Position numbers and translations under genes: made by a program. A stretch of DNA of 64,000 bases from Pseudidiomarina sp. (lineage in GTDB: Bacteria; Pseudomonadota; Gammaproteobacteria; Enterobacterales; Alteromonadaceae): NCBI GenBank assembly GCA_023260975.1, contig JALQTK010000004.1, positions 35,981 through 99,980 of the forward strand, read 5' to 3'. The notes under the pieces were generated by a model. It made no database searches and had not been told where the DNA came from. It saw nothing but the letters and a program-made list of their open reading frames with translations. Of this stretch, positions 28,958 to 40,348 are shown in pieces; the first letter of the stretch is position 1; each line of letters starts with the position of its first letter.

Positions 28958-30143
28958 CTCCTTGACTAATGGGCTGATATATCCGTAGTTCCAGCGTGAT
29001 CAGTGACTCTGGTTTGGCGCTTAACTGCAGCCGCAGCAGACGTGCATCAAAACCCTGCAGTAACTGGTGCAGTTGGCTCAGTTCGAGCCAATACCAACTG
29101 CCAAAACGTAAACTGACATCACGCCATTGATAGCGACTATTTGCGCCGCTGCGACCAAGCTGCCAATGCAGTTCTGGGAATAATAGCGTAGCTTGTCGCT
29201 GCAATTGCTGCAGCGCCTCATCAACCGGCTGATCAAATTGCAACGCCGTTGCCAGTAGGTTAAAACAGCGACTCACTTGCAGTTGTTGCGCCGTCTGAGT
29301 AATGTGCCATGGCGCTGGTAATTGCTGTTGTAACTCAGCAATATCGCCATAGCTTTGTTGCAGGGACAGCTGCAACTGCCCAGCGCTAAAATCTAACTGC
29401 TGCAGCTGCCAACCGGCTAATAAATCGAGCTGCTGTAGTTGCTCACGGAGCAGTAACAAAACATCGACCGGCATGCCGACTAAGGCCGGCACTTGCTCGG
29501 TATCAGGCGGCAGCGGTGGTCGCTCTGCCAGCGGCTGTGAGCTGCCAGGCCAGTAATAACTCCAACCCACACTCAGCAGCGCAATCACGCTGCTCATCAG
29601 CACCACCAAGCGGCGCCAACGCTGCCATGGTGGCGGTTGCTTCAAGCCCAGCAAGCGGGCGGCTCGGCACGGTTTTATTTGCTCCAAGCTAAAACACTGC
29701 TGGGCACTAGCGTGCGGTAACTGCTGTTGCAACGCCAACGGCAGCTCGTTGCTATGCAAGATCAATGGCTGATAATGCTGGCGCTGGCATAACCCATACA
29801 GCAGCAACAGCAGTTGCTGCTGACCACTGGGGTCATTAGCGACCAGCAAGGCCGCCAACAACTGCTGCTGATCCCAACTGATACACAGTAACTGCTCACC
29901 GTCGTGCAATAGCGCGAGCAGTTGCTCAGTCTGGCTAAATTGCTGGCGCAGAGCGACCACGATATCCTGTTGCTGCTGTTGGCGAGCGCCATCTACAGCG
30001 CAACAAAGCCACCACTGCTGCCCTACCCGCACACTGCAATAACTGTCAAAACCTAACTGTTTGGCCTGCTGCAAATAACCCTGTAGTTGCTTGCGCTTAG
30101 CGCATTGTTGACGCCAGCCATTGCACAACCAAATCATCGTCAT
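28917..30143 (-). CDS. PilO2-like pilus accessory protein
   Basis: Q-rich cytoplasmic N-half, single TM (LVVLMSSVIALLSVGWSYYWPG), periplasmic C-half; position between secretin and PilP. Confidence 0.65.
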   Translation of the reverse strand: MTMIWLCNGWRQQCAKRKQLQGYLQQAKQLGFDSYCSVRVGQQWWLCCAVDGARQQQQQDIVVALRQQFSQTEQLLALLHDGEQLLCISWDQQQLLAALLVANDPSGQQQLLLLLYGLCQRQHYQPLILHSNELPLALQQQLPHASAQQCFSLEQIKPCRAARLLGLKQPPPWQRWRRLVVLMSSVIALLSVGWSYYWPGSSQPLAERPPLPPDTEQVPALVGMPVDVLLLLREQLQQLDLLAGWQLQQLDFSAGQLQLSLQQSYGDIAELQQQLPAPWHITQTAQQLQVSRCFNLLATALQFDQPVDEALQQLQRQATLLFPELHWQLGRSGANSRYQWRDVSLRFGSWYWLELSQLHQLLQGFDARLLRLQLSAKPESLITLELRIYQPISQGDDDDSSMDVSAGV

Positions 30144-31645
30144 GACAGACTCGCTCGGGTTAAAATACGCGGTGTTAGCAGCACCAAGGTTTCACTACGC
30201 CGTTGCTGCTGTTGCTGATTGCCACCGAGAGCCAAACTCCACCAGCTTTGCTGTTGATTTTGCTGTTCGCGTTGATTACGTATTCCCGACAGCAGTAACG
30301 TTTCGCCATCGGCCACCAAAGCTTTCATGAAGAATTTTTTGCGCGTGGTATGGGGCGTTTGAATCAGCAAATTGCCTGCCCGCACTTCATCGATCGATTG
30401 TAAATCAGATAACTCGGTGGATAACTGCAAAATCACCTGGCCGGCGCGGATGCTCGGCAGTAGATAGAGCTCAAAGCCGGTGGTGACCACTCCCGGCTGC
30501 AACAGCTCTGAACTGCCAACGTTCGCCGTAGCCGTGCTGCCGGCAGCAGCGAGATAGGTGGCGTTGTCTTCCATCACAATTTTCGCTAGCTGATTATTAA
30601 GACTCAGCAAGCGCGGTTGATTCACGGTTTTCACCACCCCTTGTTCGGCCAGTGCTTGCAAGAATAGCTGTGAACCCTCGGCTTTACCCTGCAGTTGTTG
30701 CCAACTCAGTTGCCCAGCCACGCTACCGGCGTTGCTGAAAAAATTTGACGATAGCCCCAATACCCCTTCACCACCGGCGCTGTTGAGCAGGGCCTGCCAG
30801 TCAATGGCAAATTGCTGGTTATCGTTAAAGGTCACCTCGATGATCTGTACATCAATGGCCACTTGTCGCGTCAGCCGCTCATTTTGCTGCTGCAAATACT
30901 GTTCAACCGCAGCCACATGCTCGGGTAAGTCATGCACCAGCAGTGAACTGGAGCTCTGATTGATACTGACCTGGCCGTGCTCAGATAACAACAACTCAAT
31001 GGCTTGAGCTAAATCGTCCCAGACGGACAGTTGTTTACTGGAAAAATTTAAATACTGCTCACTGCGCATGGTATTGCTGAGCGCAATCGCCTGACTGCCT
31101 TGATTCACGCCATTGGTTTGCTGTTGACTATCACGATTACCGAGGAAGAAATTGGTATTACCGGCAATGAAGGCAACATCAAATTCAGCAATACGCCGCT
31201 TACTCCAGCTAATTTGTTGCTCATCAATACGCACATGCCAGCCGTACAGCGCTTGAATATGCTGCAATAAGCCACCGAGATCGCCTTGGTAGGCCAGTCG
31301 TATTGGCTGCTGTGCTAATTCGCTGCTAAGGTAACGCACGCGCACTTGATGTGCCGCAAAGGTCTGTTGCATCAGCGCTGCTAACGGCAGCTGCTCGACG
31401 GCTAGCTGCACCGGACGACTATACCAATGCGGCTGCTCACGATGGCTGGCAGCAATAGCAGGGACATAGAACTCATCGCTATACACCACCGCCCCCAGCT
31501 GGGTTGTTGGCGGTGCTAACCAGTGATGCTGCAGCTCACTAAAAGCCGCCTCACTGCTGGCCGTGGAGGATGCAGTCGATAGGCTACAGGCCTGACTAAC
31601 AAGTAGCAGCCATAGCAATCCAATCACCCTGACCAGCACTATCAT
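30140..31645 (-). CDS. pilN: Type IVb pilus outer-membrane lipoprotein secretin PilN
   Basis: Lipobox LLLVSQAC; secretin domain (VAIDVQIIEVTFNDNQQFAIDW, VNQPRLLSLNNQLAKIVMEDNATYL, LSGIRNQREQQNQQ, TLVLLTPRIL). Confidence 0.87.
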   Translation of the reverse strand: MIVLVRVIGLLWLLLVSQACSLSTASSTASSEAAFSELQHHWLAPPTTQLGAVVYSDEFYVPAIAASHREQPHWYSRPVQLAVEQLPLAALMQQTFAAHQVRVRYLSSELAQQPIRLAYQGDLGGLLQHIQALYGWHVRIDEQQISWSKRRIAEFDVAFIAGNTNFFLGNRDSQQQTNGVNQGSQAIALSNTMRSEQYLNFSSKQLSVWDDLAQAIELLLSEHGQVSINQSSSSLLVHDLPEHVAAVEQYLQQQNERLTRQVAIDVQIIEVTFNDNQQFAIDWQALLNSAGGEGVLGLSSNFFSNAGSVAGQLSWQQLQGKAEGSQLFLQALAEQGVVKTVNQPRLLSLNNQLAKIVMEDNATYLAAAGSTATANVGSSELLQPGVVTTGFELYLLPSIRAGQVILQLSTELSDLQSIDEVRAGNLLIQTPHTTRKKFFMKALVADGETLLLSGIRNQREQQNQQQSWWSLALGGNQQQQQRRSETLVLLTPRILTRASLS

Positions 31646-32055
31646 AGCCTGGCTCCAGCGAGCCCAGCATAGCGCACCGTTGCCGATTTATTGGGGTGCA
31701 AGGTGATGCTAAGTTGATAGGGTTTGAGCAGGCGTTCGAGTAGTTCATGCCAACTCGGTGCCTGTAATGAGTAATCGACTGGCCAACGGAAATGCGGCGA
31801 GACTTGCCAATCGACCACCTCAGTGCTGAATTGCTGCTGCAGTAATTGCTCTAACTGCGGCTGCAACAACCCCGTCTGCATGGCAAATTGAACCGGCTCT
31901 AATAGCGCCTCAGCGGCGCCTGGACTCGGCGCTAGTGCGGAAAAATCAAAGTCAGCACAGCTGCTCGCGGCACTGGGCAGGCTTGCGCTGGCAACACTTA
32001 GCGGCGCAAGCAACGCCAGATAAACACACTGACGGGGCAATCTGGGCGGCGGCAT
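31642..32055 (-). CDS. PilL/TcpQ C-terminal domain-like protein, first gene of the pilus operon
   Basis: Signal-like N-terminus; C-terminal SPHFRWPVDYSLQAPSWHELLERLLKPYQLSITLHPNKSATV resembles the TcpQ/PilL C-domain; ATGA overlap with pilN. Confidence 0.65.
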   Translation of the reverse strand: MPPPRLPRQCVYLALLAPLSVASASLPSAASSCADFDFSALAPSPGAAEALLEPVQFAMQTGLLQPQLEQLLQQQFSTEVVDWQVSPHFRWPVDYSLQAPSWHELLERLLKPYQLSITLHPNKSATVRYAGLAGARL

Positions 32056-32188
32056 GATGACCTCCTTGTCGCGGATGCATCACCCTCCGTGGTGATGTAT
32101 TTTGACTTTAGCCCAGCATCGCCAAGACCACAAGCTGACAGCAGCGGCTTTGGCTGTAAGCAACAGCGCACAGCGGCGCCGCTATACC

Positions 32189-34822
32189 TTATTTGTTGGC
32201 TTTTTTACCCGCCTCGACGCGCCATTCGCCGTGTTTGTAGAGCGCCACCCAGCCAGTCGGTTTGCCATTTTCTTCGCTCATTACATATTGTTCTTTCTGC
32301 TTACGACTAAACCGCACAATGGCTTCACGCCCAGCATCATCATGACTTGGCGCCTCGGTTAAATAATGAAACTTGGCTGGAATGCGGTCTTTAAAGCGTT
32401 GCAACTCCAGTACTTTGACCGCGCGCGTTTCTCGTGAGCGCGGAAAGCTGTGGGCTGACATGAAAATACCTGAGGCCCCATCACGCAGCACAAAGTAGGC
32501 ATCCGATTGTTCGCATTTAAGCTCCGGAAACGCTACTGGATCTTCTTTCGGCGGCGCTGGCAGGCCACTTTTCATTAATTTACGAGTGTTCTTACAGGCA
32601 CTATTGGAACAATCAAAATACTTGCCGAAACGCCCGGTTTTTAGCTGCATCTCACTGCCACAGCGATCGCACTCTAGGGTTGGGCCATCATAGCCTTTAA
32701 GGCGGAATTGGCCCTGCTCAACAAGAAAGCCGGAGCAACTTGGGTTATTACCACAGACATGCAATTTACGCTGCTGATCGAGCAAATAACTGTCCATTGC
32801 GGTAGCACATTTAGGACAGCGCTTTTTCGCCCGTAAGACTTCAGTTTCTAACTCGTCTTCATCAGCAACTTTGATCGCTTCCTCGCCGGGCAATAAATTC
32901 AGCGTTTGCGTACAACGCTCTTTGGGCGGCAACTCGTAGCCAGAACAGCCGAGGAATACTCCGGTTGAAGCGGTGCGAATACCCATGGGTCGGCTACAGC
33001 TAGGGCAACTAATATCGGTTAACACCATTTGGTTGCTGCGCATACCGCCCGCCTCGGCCGGTAATTCAGCCTGTGCTAACTTGGCGCTAAATTCTTGGTA
33101 GAATAAATCCAGTGTGGCTTTCCAATTGCGCTTGCCCTCGGCAATATCATCCAGCGCTTGTTCCATTTCAGCGGTAAAGTTGTAATTCAGCAAGCGGGTG
33201 AAGTTTTCCACCAACCGATCATTGACAATCTCACCCATTTTCTCCGCATAGAAACGCCGATTATCGACGCGCACATAGCCACGCTCTTGAATGGTAGAAA
33301 TAATCGCCGCATAGGTCGACGGCCGACCAATACCGCGTTTTTCTAATTCTTTCACTAATGACGCTTCACTGAAGCGCGCCGCTGGTTTAGTGAAATGCTG
33401 TTGCGGATCCAGCGCCTGCAACTGCAAGGCCGCACCGACTTTGACATCCGGCAAACTGGTGTCGTCATCTTTTTTGTTATTTAGCTGTGGTTGCACCAAG
33501 GTCCAACCGGCAAACCGCAACACCCGGCCGCGCGCTTTTAGCTCATAGTCGCCAGCGCTGACCGTGATGGTGGTTGAATCATACTGCGCCGGCGTCATCT
33601 GACAGGCCACAAATTGCCGCCAAATCAGCTCGTACAGGCGCTGCGCGTCGCGCTCCATATCCTTGAGTTGCTCAGCCTTAATGGCCACCGCAGAAGGCCG
33701 AATAGCCTCATGCGCTTCTTGGGCGTTTTGTTTGGCGCCATAGACGTTCGGTTTGGCCGGTAGGTAGTCCGCGCCAAACTGCTTCTCAATATAACTACGG
33801 CAACTCATCACCGCCTCGCCGCTCAAATTGGTCGAGTCGGTACGCATGTAGGTAATATGGCCCGCTTCGTACAGGCGCTGCGCCATCATCATGGTCTTTT
33901 TCACGCCAAAGCCCAAGCGCGTGCTGGCAGCCTGTTGCAACGTCGAGGTAATAAACGGCGCAGTCGGCCGGCTCGAGGTCGGTTTATCTTCACGCTCACT
34001 AACCTGATAAGCGGCACCTTGCAACGCTGCTACTGCAGCATCAGCGGCAGCTTTGTCATTGGCCTTAAAGCTATTGCCGCGGTATTTCGTCACCTGCAAA
34101 CGCAATGCTTGCTCAGCGTTGCTGCTGACATCGGCATAGATGTCCCAGAATTCCTCGGGGATAAACGCTTTAATTTCGCGTTCCCGCTCAACCACTAAGC
34201 GCACTGCAACCGATTGCACCCGTCCGGCTGACAGCCCACGGGCAATTTTTTTCCACAACAGCGGCGACACCATAAAGCCCACCACCCGGTCAAGAAAACG
34301 CCGAGTTTGCTGGGCATTAACGCGGTCTAAATTCAGTGCAGATGGGCGCGAAAAAGCCTCTTGAATGGCTTTTTTAGTGATTTCGTTAAACACCACCCGC
34401 TGGAAACGCTGTTCATCGCCGCCAATCAACTCACGCAAATGCCAGGCAATCGCTTCACCTTCGCGATCCAAATCGGTGGCGAGGTAAATTGCATCGGCTT
34501 TACTGGCTAGCTTCTTTAATTCAGCCACGACCTTTTCTTTGCCCGGCAATATTTCGTACTGAGCGGCCCAGTCATGCAGCGGGTCAACGCCCATACGTGC
34601 GACTAATTTGGCAAAATCACGTTGTTGTTGATAATTCGCTTTCGCGGTTGGCGACATTTTGCGAACTTCTGCGCTACTTTTACCCTTCACCGCTTCAACG
34701 GTGCGGGTCGGTAGGTCACGCACATGACCAATACTCGACTTAACGATGAAATCGTTGCCTAAATATTTATTAATGGTCTTAGCTTTGGCGGGCGACTCAA
34801 CAATTACCAACGACTTTGCCAT
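32189..34822 (-). CDS. topA: DNA topoisomerase I
   Basis: [25 protein letters not shown], active-site region [17 protein letters not shown]-terminal zinc fingers ([47 protein letters not shown]). Confidence 0.98.
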   Translation of the reverse strand: MAKSLVIVESPAKAKTINKYLGNDFIVKSSIGHVRDLPTRTVEAVKGKSSAEVRKMSPTAKANYQQQRDFAKLVARMGVDPLHDWAAQYEILPGKEKVVAELKKLASKADAIYLATDLDREGEAIAWHLRELIGGDEQRFQRVVFNEITKKAIQEAFSRPSALNLDRVNAQQTRRFLDRVVGFMVSPLLWKKIARGLSAGRVQSVAVRLVVEREREIKAFIPEEFWDIYADVSSNAEQALRLQVTKYRGNSFKANDKAAADAAVAALQGAAYQVSEREDKPTSSRPTAPFITSTLQQAASTRLGFGVKKTMMMAQRLYEAGHITYMRTDSTNLSGEAVMSCRSYIEKQFGADYLPAKPNVYGAKQNAQEAHEAIRPSAVAIKAEQLKDMERDAQRLYELIWRQFVACQMTPAQYDSTTITVSAGDYELKARGRVLRFAGWTLVQPQLNNKKDDDTSLPDVKVGAALQLQALDPQQHFTKPAARFSEASLVKELEKRGIGRPSTYAAIISTIQERGYVRVDNRRFYAEKMGEIVNDRLVENFTRLLNYNFTAEMEQALDDIAEGKRNWKATLDLFYQEFSAKLAQAELPAEAGGMRSNQMVLTDISCPSCSRPMGIRTASTGVFLGCSGYELPPKERCTQTLNLLPGEEAIKVADEDELETEVLRAKKRCPKCATAMDSYLLDQQRKLHVCGNNPSCSGFLVEQGQFRLKGYDGPTLECDRCGSEMQLKTGRFGKYFDCSNSACKNTRKLMKSGLPAPPKEDPVAFPELKCEQSDAYFVLRDGASGIFMSAHSFPRSRETRAVKVLELQRFKDRIPAKFHYLTEAPSHDDAGREAIVRFSRKQKEQYVMSEENGKPTGWVALYKHGEWRVEAGKKANK

Positions 34823-35081
34823 GTGTCTCTCTATAAATTTGGTTACGAACAGCGGTAATCAGCGTTCAAAGTAGGATTGCTTTTTTAGATATATCTGTTC
34901 TCTGGCGACTTCACAACCACTGCTGGCAAAAAACATAAAAATTCATCGAACCATACTAGCTATGCAATAATCCCTTTGGCTGCCGATGAAGCGAGTAAAA
35001 TCGCCGTTTGCAGCCTTACCCCGCGCGGCTTTTTGTGGGTATAATAGCGGCACATTTACCGCTATCGATCGGAAACTGCAC

Positions 35082-36425
35082 ATGAGCGTTGGTCATTTTG
35101 AAGCAAATTTTGATGGTCTGGTTGGCCCGACCCATAATTACGCCGGCTTATCCTATGGCAACGTTGCTTCAGTAACCAACGCGACCGCCTGCTCCAATCC
35201 GCGTGCTGCCGCTAAGCAGGGCCTCGCCAAAATGAAAGCCCTGCATGACCTCGGTATCGTGCAAGGCGTTATTGCCCCACACCAGCGCCCTGATATTGCT
35301 AGCTTACGCCGCCTCGGCTTCAGCGGCAGCGATAGCCGCGTGCTCGAGCAAGCAGCGCAACAAGCACCAGCGCTGCTGCAAGCGGTCTATTCAGCCTCCA
35401 GCATGTGGACTGCCAACGCCGCCACAGTGTCGCCCAGCGCTGACAGTGCTGATGGCAAAGTGCATTTCACCCCGGCCAATTTAACCAGCAAGTTTCACCG
35501 CTCACTCGAAGCTGAAACCAGCGGCCGCATTTTGCAGGCAATGTTCGCCAACAGCAACTATTTTAGCCATCATCCGCATTTACCCGATAACGACCACTTT
35601 GCTGATGAAGGCGCCGCCAATCATACCCGCTTATGCAGCAATTATGGTGACCCTGGGGTGCAAATTTTTACCTTTGGTCGCTATGCATTCGATAGCAGCA
35701 AGCCAGCGCCGCGCACTTATCCGGCTCGACAAACCTTCGAAGCCTCACAAGCAATTGCGCGATTACACCAATTAAATGAGCACAACACGGTATTTATTCA
35801 ACAGCACCCTGAGGTGATTGACCAAGGCGTATTTCACAACGATGTGATTGCCGTCGGTAACCAAAATGTGTTGTTTTATCATCAACAGGCGTTCTTAGAT
35901 AGCGCGCAGAAATTGGCCGAAATTCAGCGCAAATTTGGCCCTGAAAGCCTGCATTTTATTGCCGTAGACAATCATCAAGTCAGCGTCACTGACGCCGTAG
36001 CAAGCTATCTTTTCAACACCCAATTACTGACTCTACCGAGTGGCCATATGGCTCTGATTGCGCCCAGCGAGTGTCAGGAAAACCCGCGGGTGGCAGCGTA
36101 TTTGGCCGAGTTAGTCACGCGCGACACACCGATTCGTCAGGTGCATTATTTTGATGTCAAACAAAGTATGCGTAATGGCGGTGGCCCGGCCTGCTTGCGC
36201 CTGCGTGTGGCGCTGACTGAGGCCGAATTAGCGGCGGTCAACCCACAGGTTCTGATGAGCGACAGTTTGTTCGGGCGTTTAAATCAGTGGGTCGATAAAC
36301 ATTATCGTGATCAGTTAAAACTCGATCAGCTGCGTGATCCAGCATTGCTCACTGAATCATGCACCGCACTCGATGAATTAACGCAAATTCTCAACCTCGG
36401 CTCAGTGTACCCGTTCCAGCGTTAA
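35082..36425 (+). CDS. astB: N-succinylarginine dihydrolase
   Basis: [80 protein letters not shown]-like segment; ATG 35082. Confidence 0.95.
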   Translation: MSVGHFEANFDGLVGPTHNYAGLSYGNVASVTNATACSNPRAAAKQGLAKMKALHDLGIVQGVIAPHQRPDIASLRRLGFSGSDSRVLEQAAQQAPALLQAVYSASSMWTANAATVSPSADSADGKVHFTPANLTSKFHRSLEAETSGRILQAMFANSNYFSHHPHLPDNDHFADEGAANHTRLCSNYGDPGVQIFTFGRYAFDSSKPAPRTYPARQTFEASQAIARLHQLNEHNTVFIQQHPEVIDQGVFHNDVIAVGNQNVLFYHQQAFLDSAQKLAEIQRKFGPESLHFIAVDNHQVSVTDAVASYLFNTQLLTLPSGHMALIAPSECQENPRVAAYLAELVTRDTPIRQVHYFDVKQSMRNGGGPACLRLRVALTEAELAAVNPQVLMSDSLFGRLNQWVDKHYRDQLKLDQLRDPALLTESCTALDELTQILNLGSVYPFQR

Positions 36426-37942
36426 TCATCGTCACTTTCGTTGTGCAGTTCGAGATTGGTATCCTCGCTGCTATTGTGCTGATGCTTGGCATGATCATTG
36501 CGCGAGGCATCGAGGGCGTCGAGATAACTCTGATTGATATCACCGCTAATATAGTCACCACTGAAAACCGAGGTTTCAAATCGCTTAATATGCGAGTTTT
36601 CTTGCTGCACTGCGGCAATCAGATCAGCAAGGTCTTGATAAATCAAGCCATCAGCCTTAATCAGCGCACAGATTTCATCCACTTCGCGACCATGTGCAAT
36701 CAGCTCATTGGCACTGGGCATATCAATACCGTACACGTTGGGAAAGCGAATTTCTGGTGCCGCTGAGGCAAAGTAAACTTTTTTCGCGCCGGCATCACGA
36801 GCCATTTCAATAATCTGCTCTGAGGTGGTGCCGCGGACAATCGAATCATCGACCAACAACACATTTTTACCGCGAAACTCCGAACTAATAGCGTTCAATT
36901 TGCGCCGCACTGCTTTGCGCCGTAACGTTTGTCCCGGCATAATAAAGGTGCGGCCAATATAGCGGTTTTTGACAAAGCCCTGGCGATAAGGAATACCCAG
37001 CACGTTGGCCATTTCGAGGGCAATATCACAGCTGGTCTCGGGTATCGGTATAATCACATCGATATCAAGGTCAGCGAAATCGCGCTTGACCTTCTCACCC
37101 AATTTACGCCCCATGTTGACCCGCGAGGCGTAGACCGAAATTTTGTCAATAAACGAATCGGGGCGGGCAAAATAGACATACTCAAAAATACACGGCACAT
37201 GCTCTGGGCTATCAGCACATTGGCGTGAAAACAACTCACCAGCTTCGCTAATATACACCGCTTCGCCCGGCTCAATATCACGCACATAGCTAAACCCGGC
37301 ACCATCAATCGCGACACTTTCAGAGGCCACAATATATTCCATCCCGGTCGGCGTTTCGCGCTGCCCGAGTGCCAGCGGTCGAATGCCCCAAGGGTCACGA
37401 AATGCTAGCATGCCATGACCAATAATCATCGCCACCACGGCATACGCACCACGAATCTGCCGATGCAGACGACTGACCGTGGCAAACATATCATCGGCGC
37501 TGGGCGTCAAGCTCTGTTGCTGGTAGAGCTCATGGGCAAAAATGTTCAGCAAAACTTCCGAATCTGAGGTGGTGTTGATGTGTCGCAGCGCTTTTTGAAA
37601 AAGCTGTTGTTGTAACTCATGTGCGTTGGTCAAATTACCATTGTGCGCCATCGCGATACCAAACGGCGAGTTGACATAAAATGGCTGCGCCTCGGCCGAG
37701 CTCGAGCTACCGGCGGTGGGATAACGCACATGACCAATACCAATACGACCGGCCAAGCGCATCATATGGCGGGTATGAAAGACATCACGGACCAAACCAT
37801 TGGCCTTGCGTAAGCGCAGATTATTGTGTTCAACGGTCATGATGCCAGCGGCGTCTTGGCCACGGTGCTGAAGCATCGTGAGACTATCGTAAAGTGCCTG
37901 ATTTACTGGATCTTTACCTACAATTCCGACCAGTCCACACAT
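36422..37942 (-). CDS. purF: Amidophosphoribosyltransferase
   Basis: [38 protein letters not shown] loop [27 protein letters not shown]. Confidence 0.98.
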   Translation of the reverse strand: MCGLVGIVGKDPVNQALYDSLTMLQHRGQDAAGIMTVEHNNLRLRKANGLVRDVFHTRHMMRLAGRIGIGHVRYPTAGSSSSAEAQPFYVNSPFGIAMAHNGNLTNAHELQQQLFQKALRHINTTSDSEVLLNIFAHELYQQQSLTPSADDMFATVSRLHRQIRGAYAVVAMIIGHGMLAFRDPWGIRPLALGQRETPTGMEYIVASESVAIDGAGFSYVRDIEPGEAVYISEAGELFSRQCADSPEHVPCIFEYVYFARPDSFIDKISVYASRVNMGRKLGEKVKRDFADLDIDVIIPIPETSCDIALEMANVLGIPYRQGFVKNRYIGRTFIMPGQTLRRKAVRRKLNAISSEFRGKNVLLVDDSIVRGTTSEQIIEMARDAGAKKVYFASAAPEIRFPNVYGIDMPSANELIAHGREVDEICALIKADGLIYQDLADLIAAVQQENSHIKRFETSVFSGDYISGDINQSYLDALDASRNDHAKHQHNSSEDTNLELHNESDDD

Positions 37943-37957
37943 GCTAATACAACCTCA

Positions 37958-38449
37958 TTACGCTTGTTGGGGGAGAAAGCTCGAGTTGCTCTCTAAAAAT
38001 TCGAAAAACCATTGCACAAACACCGCAAAATGCGGAATTAACTGGGATTGTTGCCACCAATCACTGGCGGATAAGGCGGTGAACGAGTCGATCACAAACA
38101 ACACCAAGGTGACAATTAACAGCCCCCGAGCGGCACCAAATACTAAGCCCAGTACGCGGTCGGTGCCGGTTAAACCGGTGCCATCAACCAGTTTGCCAAG
38201 CAGAAAATTCAGCAATGCCCCGACGATCAGCGTCAGCACAAACAAAATCACTGCAGCCAGGCCATTGCGCACGGTGCTATCGGTAAAACTGGTGAAGTAA
38301 ACCGCTAGGTCTTGATAAAACCAACTAGCGACAAAAAAAGCAGCGATCCAGATCGCTAACGAGAAGGCCTCGCGGACAAAACCGCGGGTTAAACTGATAA
38401 GCGTCGACAACGCTATAACGATGATAATGGCATAATCAACCCACACCAT
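37958..38449 (-). CDS. cvpA: CvpA family membrane protein
   Basis: MVWVDYAIIIVIALSTLISLTRGFVREAFSLAIWI...DRVLGLVFGAARGLLIV; directly upstream of purF. Confidence 0.95.
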   Translation of the reverse strand: MVWVDYAIIIVIALSTLISLTRGFVREAFSLAIWIAAFFVASWFYQDLAVYFTSFTDSTVRNGLAAVILFVLTLIVGALLNFLLGKLVDGTGLTGTDRVLGLVFGAARGLLIVTLVLFVIDSFTALSASDWWQQSQLIPHFAVFVQWFFEFLESNSSFLPQQA

Positions 38450-38518
38450 GAGCAGTTCCTTGGCTTGATTTAAAACGCGCGCAGTTTAGCAGAAACTGAG
38501 CTTATTTGGCTACGACTA

Positions 38519-39055
38519 TTACGGTTCAAAGCGCACCACAGTGCCCTTTAATTCAGTCGCTTTTAATAATGCTGGCAGCAGCGATTCAGCCTCTTGCTTG
38601 CTCAACAGCGGCCCCACCATCAGCTTGTACATCGGCTGTCCATTGACCACCAAGGCTTCGCGGTAGGCGCTGTAACCCGCTTTACGCAAGCGCGCCACCA
38701 AATCATCAACCGCGGCTTTATTTTTAAATGCACCCAATTGCACGGACCAACCCGGCTGCTGTAAGTCATTCTGTTGTGGTGCATTGGCTTGCCGTTTAGC
38801 GATCGGCTGCTGGGTTACCGGCGGCTCATCAGCGGTTAATTCCAATGTTTCTGGCAACGATGGTACCGCAACGAACGTATCGTCGATTTCACTCACCGCT
38901 AGTTCCACTACCGCGACATCCGGTTGCAATGGAATGGTTTCAAACTGCTGTTGCTCTTGCACTGGCTTGCCATCAAGCAACTCGGGCAAAATAATCACCG
39001 CTAAGGCAATGAGAATGACGCTGCCAACAATTCGATTTTGCACTTGTGACGACAT
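38519..39055 (-). CDS. dedD: SPOR domain-containing protein, DedD-like
   Basis: N-terminal TM (RIVGSVILIALAVIILPELLDGKP), C-terminal SPOR domain WSVQLGAFKNKAAVDDLVARLRKAGYSAY; between folC and cvpA. Confidence 0.87.
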   Translation of the reverse strand: MSSQVQNRIVGSVILIALAVIILPELLDGKPVQEQQQFETIPLQPDVAVVELAVSEIDDTFVAVPSLPETLELTADEPPVTQQPIAKRQANAPQQNDLQQPGWSVQLGAFKNKAAVDDLVARLRKAGYSAYREALVVNGQPMYKLMVGPLLSKQEAESLLPALLKATELKGTVVRFEP

Positions 39056-39067
39056 AGGTTATCTACC

Positions 39068-40348
39068 TTATGACCAATGTGGAATTTGTCCGACAGTGTA
39101 AAACGAGCCGCACACCAATACCAGCGGCGCTTCATTTGTTTGCTGCAAGGCGGCCGCACAAGCCGCCTGATGCGCCGCGGTTACCTCGCTAAAACAATGC
39201 ACCTCGGTAGTACTCGCGCCGCTCGCCGCCAACGCCTCCGCTAGCTGCTGCGCAGTGGCACCGCGCGGCCCAGTTAAATCAGCAAAATACCAGCGTTGCA
39301 CCACCCCGGCGAGAGCCGCTAAGGTGCCCGCTATATCTTTATCATGCAGCATACCCACCACCGCATACACTGCACGCTGCGGAAACTGTTTCACCAGATA
39401 GTCGGCAAGGAACGCCGCTGCATGCGGATTATGTGCCACATCGAGCAGCTGTAACGGTGGTCCAGCAAGTTGCTGCAAGCGCCCTGGCTCGCGCGCTTGT
39501 TGTAAACCATCGTGCAGCGCCTGCGACGCTATCGGTAACCCCAGAGCACGCAACGCGGCCACCGCGGTTGCGGCATTTGGCAGCGGTAACTGCGGCAGCG
39601 GCAACTCTAGCAACTGCTCGCTAGCACTCCACCAACTCCAGCTATCCGCCTGCTCGCGGTAATGAAAATGCTGGCCAACCTGAAGCAGCTCAACGCCCCG
39701 TTGGCGCACTGTCTCAAGCACTGCGCTGGGCAGATCCGGTTCACCACAAATAGCCGGGCGGTGCGGCCGAAAGATACCGACTTTCTCAGTCGCTATGCTG
39801 CTGCGGTCACTACCTAAAAAGCCAATATGGTCAATGCCCACGCTGGTCAATACGGCGACATCCGCATCAATGATATTGACTGCATCTAAGCGCCCGCCAA
39901 GCCCAACCTCAAGCACCAGCACATCGAGTGGCTGGCGCTGAAAGAGCCACAGTGCCGCTAATGTGCCAAATTCAAAATAACTCAGAGAGGTGTCGCCACG
40001 GGCCTGTTCAACCGCAGCAAAGGCCGCCACATGAGCGCTATCATCAAGCAGTTGCCGATTGATCCGTACGCGTTCGCTGTAATGTTGTAAATGCGGTGAA
40101 ATGTAGGCGCCAGTGGCATACCCGGCCAGCGCCAGAATGGTTTCCAAATAGCGCACCGTGGAGCCTTTGCCGTTAGTGCCAGCGACTGTGATGACGCGTG
40201 CCTGCGGCTGCAACAAGTGCATCTTTTCAGCCACCGCACGCACCCGTTGCAGGCCCATATCAATCGCCACCGGGTGCAACTGTTCAAGATACTCGAGCCA
40301 GACATCAAGCCCAGCTGAGGGCAACGGCGCGGCGATCCGAGTGGTCAT
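39068..40348 (-). CDS. folC: Bifunctional folylpolyglutamate synthase/dihydrofolate synthase
   Basis: VITVAGTNGKGSTVRYLETIL, YISPHLQHYSERVRIN, VGLGGRLDAVNIIDADVAVLTSVGIDH. Confidence 0.96.
   Translation of the reverse strand: MTTRIAAPLPSAGLDVWLEYLEQLHPVAIDMGLQRVRAVAEKMHLLQPQARVITVAGTNGKGSTVRYLETILALAGYATGAYISPHLQHYSERVRINRQLLDDSAHVAAFAAVEQARGDTSLSYFEFGTLAALWLFQRQPLDVLVLEVGLGGRLDAVNIIDADVAVLTSVGIDHIGFLGSDRSSIATEKVGIFRPHRPAICGEPDLPSAVLETVRQRGVELLQVGQHFHYREQADSWSWWSASEQLLELPLPQLPLPNAATAVAALRALGLPIASQALHDGLQQAREPGRLQQLAGPPLQLLDVAHNPHAAAFLADYLVKQFPQRAVYAVVGMLHDKDIAGTLAALAGVVQRWYFADLTGPRGATAQQLAEALAASGASTTEVHCFSEVTAAHQAACAAALQQTNEAPLVLVCGSFYTVGQIPHWS

Noticed and set aside
24058-32055. Pilus operon as part of a prophage, plasmid or integrative element
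   Set aside because: No integrase, transposase, direct repeats or tra/mob genes at the borders. tRNA-Pro lies about 1.1 kb away, but folD intervenes and no att-like duplication was seen.
32172-32183. AGCGGCGCCGCT palindrome downstream of topA
   Set aside because: No T tract on the minus strand; too short and GC-rich to call a terminator or operator with confidence.
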